A stretch of 64,000 bases of DNA from an uncultured Chitinophaga sp. (GTDB lineage Bacteria > Bacteroidota > Bacteroidia > Cytophagales > Cyclobacteriaceae): positions 1,240,001-1,304,000 of the forward strand of contig CABHOK010000003.1 in NCBI GenBank assembly GCA_902168205.1, read 5' to 3'. Position 1 is the stretch's first letter, and the number at the start of each line of letters is the position of its first letter. Under the pieces are notes generated by a model, which saw only the letters and a list, made by a program, of their open reading frames with translations, had not been told where the DNA came from and searched no databases. Positions 1 through 8,306 of this stretch are shown piece by piece. The translations under genes and the position numbers were made by a program.

Positions 1-276
1 CCATTCTTCTTTTGCCTGCTTGATACCTTCTATAGACTGGTTCCAGTATTCGTCTTGTTCCGGATTAGGCATCAGGGCTGCAATCTTATAAGTTTTATTA
101 GAGCCCAATGTTTTGGCAATGAGGTTGGGTTTGTAGCCAGTCTTTTCAAGAATGGCCATCACCTTGCTATAGGATTCTTTGGCAACCTCTCCTCGGTTAT
201 GGATGACCCGATCGACTGTTCCAACTGATACCTGGGCCATCTGCGCGATGTCTTTGATTCTGATTTTTTTGTCCAT
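1..276 (-). CDS. LacI-family transcriptional regulator, N-terminal part (cut by window edge)
   Basis: The 92 visible residues begin MDKKIRIKDIAQMAQVSVGT and contain a complete LacI-type helix-turn-helix (IKDIAQMAQVSVGTVDRVIH) followed by the hinge-like segment NRGEVAKESYSKVMAILEKT and the start of a periplasmic-binding-protein-like sensor (YKIAALMPNPEQDEYWNQSI). The rest lies outside the window. LacI proteins bind DNA as dimers and release or bind it on sensing a sugar or related ligand. The gene is divergent from susC, with 268 bp between them, which suggests it controls the SusCD locus. That link is inferred from position only. The ligand cannot be told from the visible part. Confidence 0.85.
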   Translation of the reverse strand, partial: MDKKIRIKDIAQMAQVSVGTVDRVIHNRGEVAKESYSKVMAILEKTGYKPNLIAKTLGSNKTYKIAALMPNPEQDEYWNQSIEGIKQAKEEW

Positions 277-398
277 TGGTGCTAATGTTAAGGGATATTT
301 CGGAGGTAAAAAACATCTTTCTTAGGTACGGTTACCCGGTTTTAGTGTCGTGTATATACCCCTTCATACGTTATATGTTGATATTTCGTTTGCGTGCA

Positions 399-421
399 CG
401 TTTTCCCCGTGCGCGGAAACG
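399..421. promoter_or_regulatory. imperfect inverted repeat between lacI-type gene and susC (possible operator)
   Basis: CGTTTTCC at 399-406 and GGAAACG at 415-421 form an imperfect dyad, and an 8-bp palindrome CGTGCACG lies at 393-400. LacI-type operators are palindromic with a central CG, so this is a candidate site for the divergent regulator. No canonical TAnnTTTG promoter was found in the 268-bp gap. Confidence 0.2.
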
Positions 422-544
422 AAGTTATGTTTTTCTTGGAGTTTAACAAATACCTTCCTACCTTTTGGTCGGAAATTCATTTTTCGATAGAATATTCTGT
501 TGATTATATGGTTTCTGAAATTTTAATCTCTAACCCAAATTTTC

Positions 545-3500
545 ATGAAGAAACGTTTACAATTCCTGTCAGTCGTGTTTACACTGGCGGCATTGACTGC
601 TTATGGGCAGACAGTGAAAGGCCGGGTCACGGCAGCACAAGACAACTCCGCCCTTCCGGGAGTGTCTGTAGTTCTGAAGGGTACCAGCGTTGGTACCACG
701 ACCGATGCTGATGGTAATTACTCTATCGCAGTAGGTACGAACGACAATGCTATCTTGTCGTTTTCATTTATTGGTTTTACAACCCAGGAAGTACCCGTTG
801 GCGGACGCACTGCTATTGATGTTGTGTTGGTTGAAGATGCGATGCAGTTAAGTGAAGTAGTCGTAACAGCTTTCGGTGAAAAGAAGGAAGTAGGAAAAAT
901 TGCCTACGCTGTTCAGGAAGTTAAAGGCGGTGAACTTACACGTGCCAATAACGCGAACGTTGTAAACGCGCTTCAAGGTAAAATTGCCGGTGTACAAATC
1001 GACCAGGGTACTGGTGGTCCGATGTCTTCTTCACGTATTCGTATCCGTGGTAACTCTTCATTAAGTAACAACACACAACCTTTGTTTGTTGTTGATGGAG
1101 TTTTGATCAGACCTACAGTAACTGGTGCTGACTCTTGGGGAGCGACTCAGGACTTCGGAAATATCATGAAGAACCTGAACCCGGATAACATTGAGTCAAT
1201 GACTGTGTTGAAAGGTTCTGCAGCAAGTTCTCTCTACGGATCAGACGCATTGAACGGTGTTATTATCATCACTACTAAAAAAGGTTATGAGCGTCCAGGT
1301 TTAGGTGTAACCTATAGCCATACTTCATCTTTCGAGAAAGCTTATAAGTTTATTGATGTTCAAAACGAATTCGGTGGTGGTAACGCTGCTACGTTTGCTA
1401 AAGGATCTGACGGTGTAGAAGAAGTTGATCCTGCTTTATTTTTCTATAGCTACGGTCCGAAGTTTGACGGACGCATGGTGCGTGACGTTGACGGTCGTAT
1501 GATCAAGTGGGAAGCGAATGACCCGCTCAGCCTTTTCCAAACGGGTAAATTCATTAACAATAACGTGGTGATTGAGGGCGGTAGCGATCGCACTACATTC
1601 CGTATTTCTTATTCACACCTTGACAACTCTACCATCATGCCTGGTGGTACTGAAATGGTGCGTAATAACTTCAATGCAAATGCTTCTCAAAAAATCGGAA
1701 AGCTGTTTGATATTGGTGTAAATGTAGATTATACCAACAACGATCTGGTAAACCCTATTCGTCAAGGTGGTAACTACAACCCTGTATTTGCCTTAGTATA
1801 TTTCCAGCCAAGACACTTTGATATAGACTACTGGAGAAATAATTATAAAGATCCGGTAAATGGCGGAAGACTTGCTGATGCTAACGATCCATATGGTATT
1901 ACAGGTTTCCTTTGGGATACATTTGAAGACAGAACAGAGCGCACAGAAAATGTATTCAGAGCAAACCTCGATATAACAACGCATGTGAGACCTTGGTTGA
2001 ATTGGGTTGTTCGTGCTAATATGCAGAACGAGTTGTACAAAGGTGAAAGAAAGAGATTGGGAGATGGTCCTCGCTTCTCAGGTGGTACATATAGCCAGAA
2101 CGAGTCTTATAATACTCAATACCGTATACAAACTCTCTTAACAGCTAATAAATCTCTTAATGATAATTTCTTCCTGAGTGCTACAATCGGTGGTGAGACT
2201 AATAAAGTGAGTGGTGGTAGAAACTATACCTTGGAAACAAGAGATGGTTTACGTCTGCCAGGTGTGTTCTCAATTACAAACGGTGTGAACGGTATCAACA
2301 CAACAACAAGTCTGAATCCGTCAAGACTCAAGAACGCTTTCTATGTATATGGTGACCTGACTTACAAAGACATGTTAACCTTAACATTGAGCCATCGTAC
2401 CGACTTCTCTTCTACACTTGCTTATGCTGATGGAAGTGGTGACTGGAGCTATAGCTATCCTGCTGCAGGTCTTGCATGGACATTCACTGAAACATTCTCT
2501 TCGTTGCCAAATTGGTTATCGTTTGGTAAACTTCGCGGTAACTTCGGTATAACCGGTGGTGATACTGATCCTTGGACTATCAATAGCACGGGTGCTTATA
2601 GAAAGGCCGACAGTGAATATCTGTCACCGAATGGTCTAGTAAACTACTATAACTTTGTTGACAATACACTTCCTAACAAGAAGTTGAAAAACAAAGAAGC
2701 TCGTGAGTGGGAAGTTGGAGCTGATCTTCAATTCTTCGATAACCGCATTGGCTTAGATGTAGCTTACTACGATAAGATTGCACGCAATGAGATCTTTAAA
2801 CTTGCAGCGGCACCTGAGTCTGGCGTGAGTGATATGATTATCAACGGTGGAAAGATTCAGAACAAGGGTATTGAAATTACCTTACGTGCTACACCAATTA
2901 AATCTGCAGATTTAGAGTGGAACACAATCGTCAATTTTACGCGCAACAGAAACAAAGTTCTTGAACTTGCTGAAGGTGTAGAACAATACGAGTTGAGCCT
3001 GGCATTTGGTGCAGACGTTAAGTCTATTGCTAAAGCTGGTGAAGACTATGCTACAATTGTTACGAACTATGCCTATGCTACTTATCAGGCAAAAGATTCT
3101 GAAGGTAATCCTATAGATCATCCTAACAATGGTAAACGCGTAATCGGTTCTAACCCGAATGCAAACGCGTTGACTTTCCTGAGAAGTGGTGACTATGGCC
3201 AGGGCCAGAAGACAATCGGTACTGCTATGGAGCGCTTCCTGTTGAGCAACATCAACACGGTATCTTACAAAAACTTTACACTGAACGTTCAGGTTGATGC
3301 AAAAGTAGGTGGTATGCTTGTATCTGCAACGCACCAGTATGGTACTACAAATGGTAGCTTGACTAACAGTTTATATGGTCGCGATTTAGATCACGGTGGT
3401 GTGCAGTATACTGCTACTAACGGAGATGTTAGAACTGATGGTATTATACCGGATGGTGTTTTGGCTGACGGTATCAAGTCTATTAAAGATGGTAGTGATT

Positions 3501-3868
3501 TAGGTGGTATTACGTACCAGGAAGCTGTTGATGGCGGCCACTTACTTCCTATTGAGGCAAGACGTTACTACAGAAACATCTCTAACTGGGGTGCTGGTAT
3601 ACGTGAATACTCTGCATTTGAAAACTCATGGGTAGCACTGCGCGAAGTTTCTTTATCGTACAATGTGCCAGTGAGCTTTGTAAATAAAATCAAACTGCAA
3701 AGTCTGAAGTTAAGTGTTACCGGTCGTAACCTGACGTATCTGTATAGCTCATTGCCAATCAACCTGAATCCTGAAGGTTTGAAGAGTAACAGAGCTGGTG
3801 AATTCTCTGAGTACGGAGGTCTTCCATTTACTCGTCAGATGGGTTTTTCTGTAACAGCAGGATTCTAA
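545..3868 (+). CDS. SusC/RagA-type TonB-dependent outer-membrane transporter
   Basis: This 1107-aa protein has a signal peptide (about residues 1-21, cleavage before QTVKGRV), a carboxypeptidase-regulatory-like beta-sandwich domain (about 22-105, with LPGVSVVLKGTSVGTTTDAD), and the SusC plug (about 110-245). The plug shows RIRIRGNSSLS, PLFVVDGV and AASSLYGSDALNGVIIITT, typical of the family. The remaining residues fit a 22-strand barrel ending in an aromatic strand (MGFSVTAGF). SusC proteins import ligands captured by the partner SusD lipoprotein, powered by TonB-ExbBD. susD follows after 31 bp, so the two form one operon. The substrate is unknown. A nearby GH29 fucosidase hints at fucosylated glycans, but a terminator and opposite-strand genes lie between. 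Confidence 0.95.
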   Translation: MKKRLQFLSVVFTLAALTAYGQTVKGRVTAAQDNSALPGVSVVLKGTSVGTTTDADGNYSIAVGTNDNAILSFSFIGFTTQEVPVGGRTAIDVVLVEDAMQLSEVVVTAFGEKKEVGKIAYAVQEVKGGELTRANNANVVNALQGKIAGVQIDQGTGGPMSSSRIRIRGNSSLSNNTQPLFVVDGVLIRPTVTGADSWGATQDFGNIMKNLNPDNIESMTVLKGSAASSLYGSDALNGVIIITTKKGYERPGLGVTYSHTSSFEKAYKFIDVQNEFGGGNAATFAKGSDGVEEVDPALFFYSYGPKFDGRMVRDVDGRMIKWEANDPLSLFQTGKFINNNVVIEGGSDRTTFRISYSHLDNSTIMPGGTEMVRNNFNANASQKIGKLFDIGVNVDYTNNDLVNPIRQGGNYNPVFALVYFQPRHFDIDYWRNNYKDPVNGGRLADANDPYGITGFLWDTFEDRTERTENVFRANLDITTHVRPWLNWVVRANMQNELYKGERKRLGDGPRFSGGTYSQNESYNTQYRIQTLLTANKSLNDNFFLSATIGGETNKVSGGRNYTLETRDGLRLPGVFSITNGVNGINTTTSLNPSRLKNAFYVYGDLTYKDMLTLTLSHRTDFSSTLAYADGSGDWSYSYPAAGLAWTFTETFSSLPNWLSFGKLRGNFGITGGDTDPWTINSTGAYRKADSEYLSPNGLVNYYNFVDNTLPNKKLKNKEAREWEVGADLQFFDNRIGLDVAYYDKIARNEIFKLAAAPESGVSDMIINGGKIQNKGIEITLRATPIKSADLEWNTIVNFTRNRNKVLELAEGVEQYELSLAFGADVKSIAKAGEDYATIVTNYAYATYQAKDSEGNPIDHPNNGKRVIGSNPNANALTFLRSGDYGQGQKTIGTAMERFLLSNINTVSYKNFTLNVQVDAKVGGMLVSATHQYGTTNGSLTNSLYGRDLDHGGVQYTATNGDVRTDGIIPDGVLADGIKSIKDGSDLGGITYQEAVDGGHLLPIEARRYYRNISNWGAGIREYSAFENSWVALREVSLSYNVPVSFVNKIKLQSLKLSVTGRNLTYLYSSLPINLNPEGLKSNRAGEFSEYGGLPFTRQMGFSVTAGF

Positions 3869-3899
3869 TAATTTGAAAGACTTAAAAGAGAAAATCATT

Positions 3900-5570
3900 A
3901 TGAAAATATATTATAAAAAGGTGTTATTGTGCCTGGCCGTGTCGTGTGCAATGGTAGTGTCTTGTGATGATCAAGATTATATAGATGCTAACAAAGACCC
4001 GGATATTCTCAATGAAATACCACCGGAAAATCAATTCCTGAATGCGACTATTGGTATACATGGTCAGGACTTTGAAGCATACTATGATTTCTATAGACGT
4101 ATCATGCCCTGGATGCAATATGTAACACCATTGACAGGTAATCCAGAGTCATTTACACTTGGCTTCGGTAACTTCTCTAACCGTTATGGCAGACTATATA
4201 ACGGAATCGGAAACGTATTGACCGATCTGGAAATGCTGGTAAAGAATCTTCCGGAAGAAGAGCAACCGAAGTATGCGCAGATGCTTCATATATCACATAT
4301 ACTGAAAGCTTACTATGCATTTTATGTTAGTGACATATATGGAAGTATAGCATACACAGAAGCGTTTCAGGCGCGTTATGGAGGTACGATGTTCCCTACA
4401 TACGACAATCAGCAAGCATTGTTTGCTAAATTGGATGCAGAGGTTGAGGCTTCGATCAATGGGTTGAAAGAGACACCGTCTATTCAACAAATATCACTTG
4501 GAAGCTATGATCAGTACTACGGTGGTGATCCTGCTGCCTGGATAAAAGCTGCTAATGCACTTCGTCTTAAAATGGCGATGCGTATACTTAAAAGAGATGA
4601 GACAACAGCAAAAGCTATCGTTCAGGAAGTGCTGAACGATGCTGGAAATCTCATGGAAAGCAATGATGATGGTTGGGTACTTGTAGCATCATCAGGAATT
4701 ACAAGCGGTGGTAACTTCAATCCTGACGGATTGAGAGCATCTAAGCCTTTGGTTGATTTCATGCTTGACTATAACGACCCTCGTATCGATGCATTCTTTG
4801 CTCCTAACAGCTATTCACAGGCTAATATCAATCTTCTGATAGCTGCAGGTCAGCTTGAAGCAGGAACAACTGAAACAGTTCGTTATGTTGGAAGCTTTAC
4901 AAGCCCTGATGATGCGGCTGATGAAGATATTCAGGATCAATACTATTCAACACGTTCACTGAATGGTCAGACCTTTGATACCCTTTCATTAATCCAAAGA
5001 AGATTGTTTCAGCCTGCATTCAATACTGGTACAGGATTGAACTACTTGCCAGTAATTTCATACCCTGAATTCTGCTTCATGAGAGCTGAATTAGCGGCAC
5101 GCAACATTACAAGCGAAGATGCAGAAGAGTTTTATAACAAAGGCGTTACAGCTTCTATCGAGTGGTATAACGAAGTTGCCATAGGTGCAGCATTGACAAA
5201 CTATACTCCGTTGACAGGATCTCAGATAACTGATTATCTTGCTCAACCTGGTATAGCCTTCGATTCGGATATAGCTGTAGAGCAAATTGCATGTCAGGCA
5301 TTTTTACATTACTTCCGTCAACCGGCAGAAGGTTGGGCTTCATGGAAACGTACTGGTTTCCCGAGTACAACAAGTGTGTTAGCGTTGACTGATATGAAGA
5401 CTAACGGAGTTTCTCTGCCAATTCCAAGAAGGGCTCCGCTTAGTATTCCATCAGAAGGAATTCCAAACTACGAGAACATAAAAGCAGCGTATGATGATAT
5501 GGCTAAAGACTCTGGTTTTGGTCAAGGCCCAACGGATGCTTTTGGCCGAGTTTGGTGGGATGTAGAGTAA
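3900..5570 (+). CDS. SusD/RagB-family outer-membrane lipoprotein
   Basis: The 556-aa product starts MKIYYKKVLLCLAVSCAMVV and has a lipobox ending at Cys22 (VVSC), followed by DDQD, a typical Bacteroidota lipoprotein export context for surface display. The helical TPR-like fold expected of SusD is suggested by stretches such as HILKAYYAFYVSDIYGSIAYTEAF and YDQYYGGDPAAWIKAANALR. The second, with AWIKAANALRLKMAMR, is a hallmark of the SusD-like subfamily. An in-frame TTG 27 bp upstream would add nine polar residues before the signal peptide, so I chose the ATG. It partners with SusC upstream as the lid of the transporter. A strong terminator follows, ending the operon. Confidence 0.93.
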   Translation: MKIYYKKVLLCLAVSCAMVVSCDDQDYIDANKDPDILNEIPPENQFLNATIGIHGQDFEAYYDFYRRIMPWMQYVTPLTGNPESFTLGFGNFSNRYGRLYNGIGNVLTDLEMLVKNLPEEEQPKYAQMLHISHILKAYYAFYVSDIYGSIAYTEAFQARYGGTMFPTYDNQQALFAKLDAEVEASINGLKETPSIQQISLGSYDQYYGGDPAAWIKAANALRLKMAMRILKRDETTAKAIVQEVLNDAGNLMESNDDGWVLVASSGITSGGNFNPDGLRASKPLVDFMLDYNDPRIDAFFAPNSYSQANINLLIAAGQLEAGTTETVRYVGSFTSPDDAADEDIQDQYYSTRSLNGQTFDTLSLIQRRLFQPAFNTGTGLNYLPVISYPEFCFMRAELAARNITSEDAEEFYNKGVTASIEWYNEVAIGAALTNYTPLTGSQITDYLAQPGIAFDSDIAVEQIACQAFLHYFRQPAEGWASWKRTGFPSTTSVLALTDMKTNGVSLPIPRRAPLSIPSEGIPNYENIKAAYDDMAKDSGFGQGPTDAFGRVWWDVE

Positions 5571-5596
5571 TAATCTTTTTATTTGGTTTGGTTTTT

Positions 5597-5632
5597 AAGG
5601 GTGGCCGTAAAAAGCCACCCTTTACTTTTTGG
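5597..5632 (+). terminator. intrinsic terminator after susCD
   Basis: AAGGGTGGC (5597-5605) pairs perfectly with GCCACCCTT (5614-5622), loop of 8 nt, followed by TACTTTTT. It separates susCD from the downstream heme/copper gene, so that gene probably has its own promoter or depends on read-through. Confidence 0.85.
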
Positions 5633-5666
5633 TATATAGATGTTTTAGAAGATTTCTTTATTTTTA

Positions 5667-6989
5667 ATGATGATCCGGTATAAACTTCTTGCAGCATTTT
5701 TATTTCTATTTGTTCAGGTTAAAGGACAGAAGCTTACTTTTTATAAAGACATTCAGCCATTGGTACATACAAAGTGTGCCAGTTGTCATAGGCCGGGAGG
5801 AGGAGCTCCGTTTAGTCTGATAACATATGATGATGTAAGCAAGCGCGCAGATTTTGTGAAAAAAGTAATCGCGAGTCGGTATATGCCGCCATGGAGAGCC
5901 GATGATCACTATACTGACTTCTCGAATAAACGCTCGTTGACCGATGATGAAATTCAGAAAATCACTTCGTGGATTGATGCCGGTACACCGAAAGGAAAAG
6001 TAAATCTTCAATCCGAAAAAGAGATACTGGAGAAAATACGTTTGGGGACAGCCTATGGCAGAGTACCCGATATGGTGTTGAAAATGAAAACTCCTTACGT
6101 GGTAAAAGCAAACCGGGGCGAACGCTTTGTTGTTTTTAAAATTCCTTTTGAATTAAAAGAAGAGGCAAATGTTGAGGCAATAGAATTTACCACGAACGAG
6201 AAAAGAGTTATACACCACGCAAACTTTGCTGTACATCCTGTTGAAGATCCCGCTATAGATATTTATAAAACCATTGACTCGGTGGATCTCAATACATCTA
6301 TGCATTTGTACGATCAATGGTTACCCTATAAAAAACGAATGATATACTATGGAGGATGGATACCCGGTACTTCATATGAGTCTTATCCAAAAGATATAGG
6401 ATGGGTTATGCCTAAACGTGGTGTGATTTTGCTTACGGTGCATTTTGCTCCGTCAGGGAAGACAGTAGAGAGTATAAACGGTATTAATCTTTTTTTTAAG
6501 AAGACACCGGTGAAACGTCACGTAAAAGTAATCAGTTTAGGTTCTGGAGGCATCGGTGAAAGTGAAATATACCCACCCCTCGTCCTCTTTGCAGGTGAAG
6601 TGCAGACGCACCGGTTGCGCATAGCGAATTCGCGGGAAGATATATCCCTGTTATACGTGTGGCCCCATATGCATTATCTCGGGAAAGATTTCAAGGCTTT
6701 TGCTACACGTGAGCAAGATACCATTCCGCTGGTACATATACCTGCGTGGGATTTTCGCTGGCAGGAAATATACCGCTATAAAAAGCCGGTAATCCTGAAG
6801 CGAGGCGATGTGGTAAATGTATACGGCACGTACGACAACACTGCGAACAATCCGCTGAATCCGAATAACCCACCGAAGTTTGTGGAGTCATCCGGAGACA
6901 TGCGAAGTGACCAGGAGATGCTTACACTGCTGCTGGTATATGTGCCGTATGAAGCCGGTGATGAGACACTGGTATATGATCAACCCTGA
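5667..6989 (+). CDS. secreted cytochrome c / PHM-like copper monooxygenase fusion
   Basis: The 440-aa protein has a signal peptide (to about residue 20, LFVQVKGQ) and then a small c-type heme domain. C37-A-S-C40-H41 is the heme attachment site and M73 (RYMPPW) a likely axial ligand. The rest resembles ascorbate-dependent type-II copper monooxygenases (PHM/DBM). The expected CuH ligands are H183-H184 (VIHHANF) and H259 (LLTVHFAP). The expected CuM ligands are H334 and H336 (WPHMHYLG) and M418 (SDQEMLTL). All six are present, so an active enzyme is plausible. PHM family enzymes hydroxylate C-H bonds using O2 and two electrons; the heme domain could deliver electrons, which is inference. It is convergent with the haloperoxidase gene: its stop directly abuts that gene's stop. 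Confidence 0.82.
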   Translation: MMIRYKLLAAFLFLFVQVKGQKLTFYKDIQPLVHTKCASCHRPGGGAPFSLITYDDVSKRADFVKKVIASRYMPPWRADDHYTDFSNKRSLTDDEIQKITSWIDAGTPKGKVNLQSEKEILEKIRLGTAYGRVPDMVLKMKTPYVVKANRGERFVVFKIPFELKEEANVEAIEFTTNEKRVIHHANFAVHPVEDPAIDIYKTIDSVDLNTSMHLYDQWLPYKKRMIYYGGWIPGTSYESYPKDIGWVMPKRGVILLTVHFAPSGKTVESINGINLFFKKTPVKRHVKVISLGSGGIGESEIYPPLVLFAGEVQTHRLRIANSREDISLLYVWPHMHYLGKDFKAFATREQDTIPLVHIPAWDFRWQEIYRYKKPVILKRGDVVNVYGTYDNTANNPLNPNNPPKFVESSGDMRSDQEMLTLLLVYVPYEAGDETLVYDQP

Positions 6990-8306
6990 TCACGTCTTTT
7001 GCAGTTTTATTTTTCGCAATACCTGTTCGCCTACTTTTTTGCCTTGGATCTGTCCTTGCTCAATCGCGGGTAAATAATGAATGCCTCCATACAGGCGACT
7101 GATCGCTGCCTCATTACAAGCCTGTATAAAAGAAGTAAAGGTGCGTGCGGGATAACCATACGGAATTTCGGAAGTATCGGTGAATAAAAAATTATCACCA
7201 AAGAAATTACTCAATACAGTGGCCGAAGCGGTAGAGATTACACTATGGCCACTGGTATATTCCGGGAAAGGCGGTGTTTGCAGAAGCGGCTTCCAGGTTT
7301 CATCTATATAACTGTTGATATAGGACTCTGGTCTGATAAGATTACTTCTGAATTTCTCATCCCAGCAACTGATAAAACCATCAAACAATGCTATAGCAGT
7401 TAGGGTATAGGCTGCTGATGTTTTTACGATGTCGGCATTTATTTTTTGTGAAGCTATACCTGCAATGGAGAGCCAGTGTCCTCCCGGTGAAAGTTTTTTG
7501 GTTGCATAGTTAATATGTCCATGAACATTTACAGCAAACGGGTTGCAATCCCAGAAGTTGGCGATCGCGGTTTGTTCCGGTGTAAGTGTATTGCGTGTAT
7601 GGTATACGTGGTAAGCTTCCTTGTAGAATTCACTGTTCTTGTCTTTACTGAAAGGTGTTGGCGGATGTGGCGCAAACTGTGCAGAGCTGTCCAATGCAAA
7701 GGGGCGGATCATGCGCCAGTGCGGTTCAATAGCGGCCATATATACCGGTGGTGTTGCAACCCATTTACCTTCTCCTTTTACAAAATCATAGCGCCTCAGT
7801 TTTCGTGTATCTGCATAGTGATCTTTTTTAGACCAGCTTATTATACTATCCGAAACCATTTTGCCATACGCGAGCGATGCCTGGAAAACTTTTGGTGACA
7901 GTTGTTTCTTATATACTTTGATAACCTGTGTGATGGAGTCTTCCATCGTTTTTTCAGAGAAAATAAGATTTTTACCGGTTAGCATAAAGGCATATACTCC
8001 TGCCAGCGGAATGGACACGGGTTGCTGCGGAGCAGCTATAGCAGGAAATTCTTTCAATTGTCCCTGAAGGCTGTAATAGGAATCATTTCCTTTGATAAAC
8101 GTTTCGTAAGCCGCGAGGTGCGCATAGGCATATATGCGTGACGCCACCGGTGGCGAGAATATATCGTGAATGGTAATGCTTGTTAATACCTGGTGTGCAT
8201 GATGCAAGGGTGCTGCCGATTGGTTAGACTTATCCTGTTGCCCGTATACAGTCTGAGTAAAGTGTATAAGTATGATTCCTAATATATAGTGTAAAGATTT
8301 CTTCAT
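6990..8306 (-). CDS. secreted vanadium-dependent haloperoxidase / PAP2-superfamily enzyme
   Basis: The 438-aa protein has a signal peptide (cleavage near VYGQQ, residue 22) and the three-part active-site signature of the PAP2/vanadium-haloperoxidase superfamily. These are K318-x6-R325-P326 (KFRSNLIRP), T-S352-G-H354 (EYTSGH) and S403-R404-x5-H410 (SRLYGGIH). In haloperoxidases these residues hold vanadate, and H410 would be the axial ligand. In phosphatases they hold the transferred phosphate. Length and lack of multiple membrane segments favour the soluble haloperoxidase-like group, but activity cannot be read from sequence. It overlaps the upstream FG-GAP/ASPIC gene by ATGA (8303-8306), implying translational coupling. 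Confidence 0.85.
   Translation of the reverse strand: MKKSLHYILGIILIHFTQTVYGQQDKSNQSAAPLHHAHQVLTSITIHDIFSPPVASRIYAYAHLAAYETFIKGNDSYYSLQGQLKEFPAIAAPQQPVSIPLAGVYAFMLTGKNLIFSEKTMEDSITQVIKVYKKQLSPKVFQASLAYGKMVSDSIISWSKKDHYADTRKLRRYDFVKGEGKWVATPPVYMAAIEPHWRMIRPFALDSSAQFAPHPPTPFSKDKNSEFYKEAYHVYHTRNTLTPEQTAIANFWDCNPFAVNVHGHINYATKKLSPGGHWLSIAGIASQKINADIVKTSAAYTLTAIALFDGFISCWDEKFRSNLIRPESYINSYIDETWKPLLQTPPFPEYTSGHSVISTASATVLSNFFGDNFLFTDTSEIPYGYPARTFTSFIQACNEAAISRLYGGIHYLPAIEQGQIQGKKVGEQVLRKIKLQKT

Noticed and set aside
394-711. 105-codon frame overlapping the susC start in another frame
   Set aside because: It overlaps the strongly supported SusC signal peptide region in a different frame.
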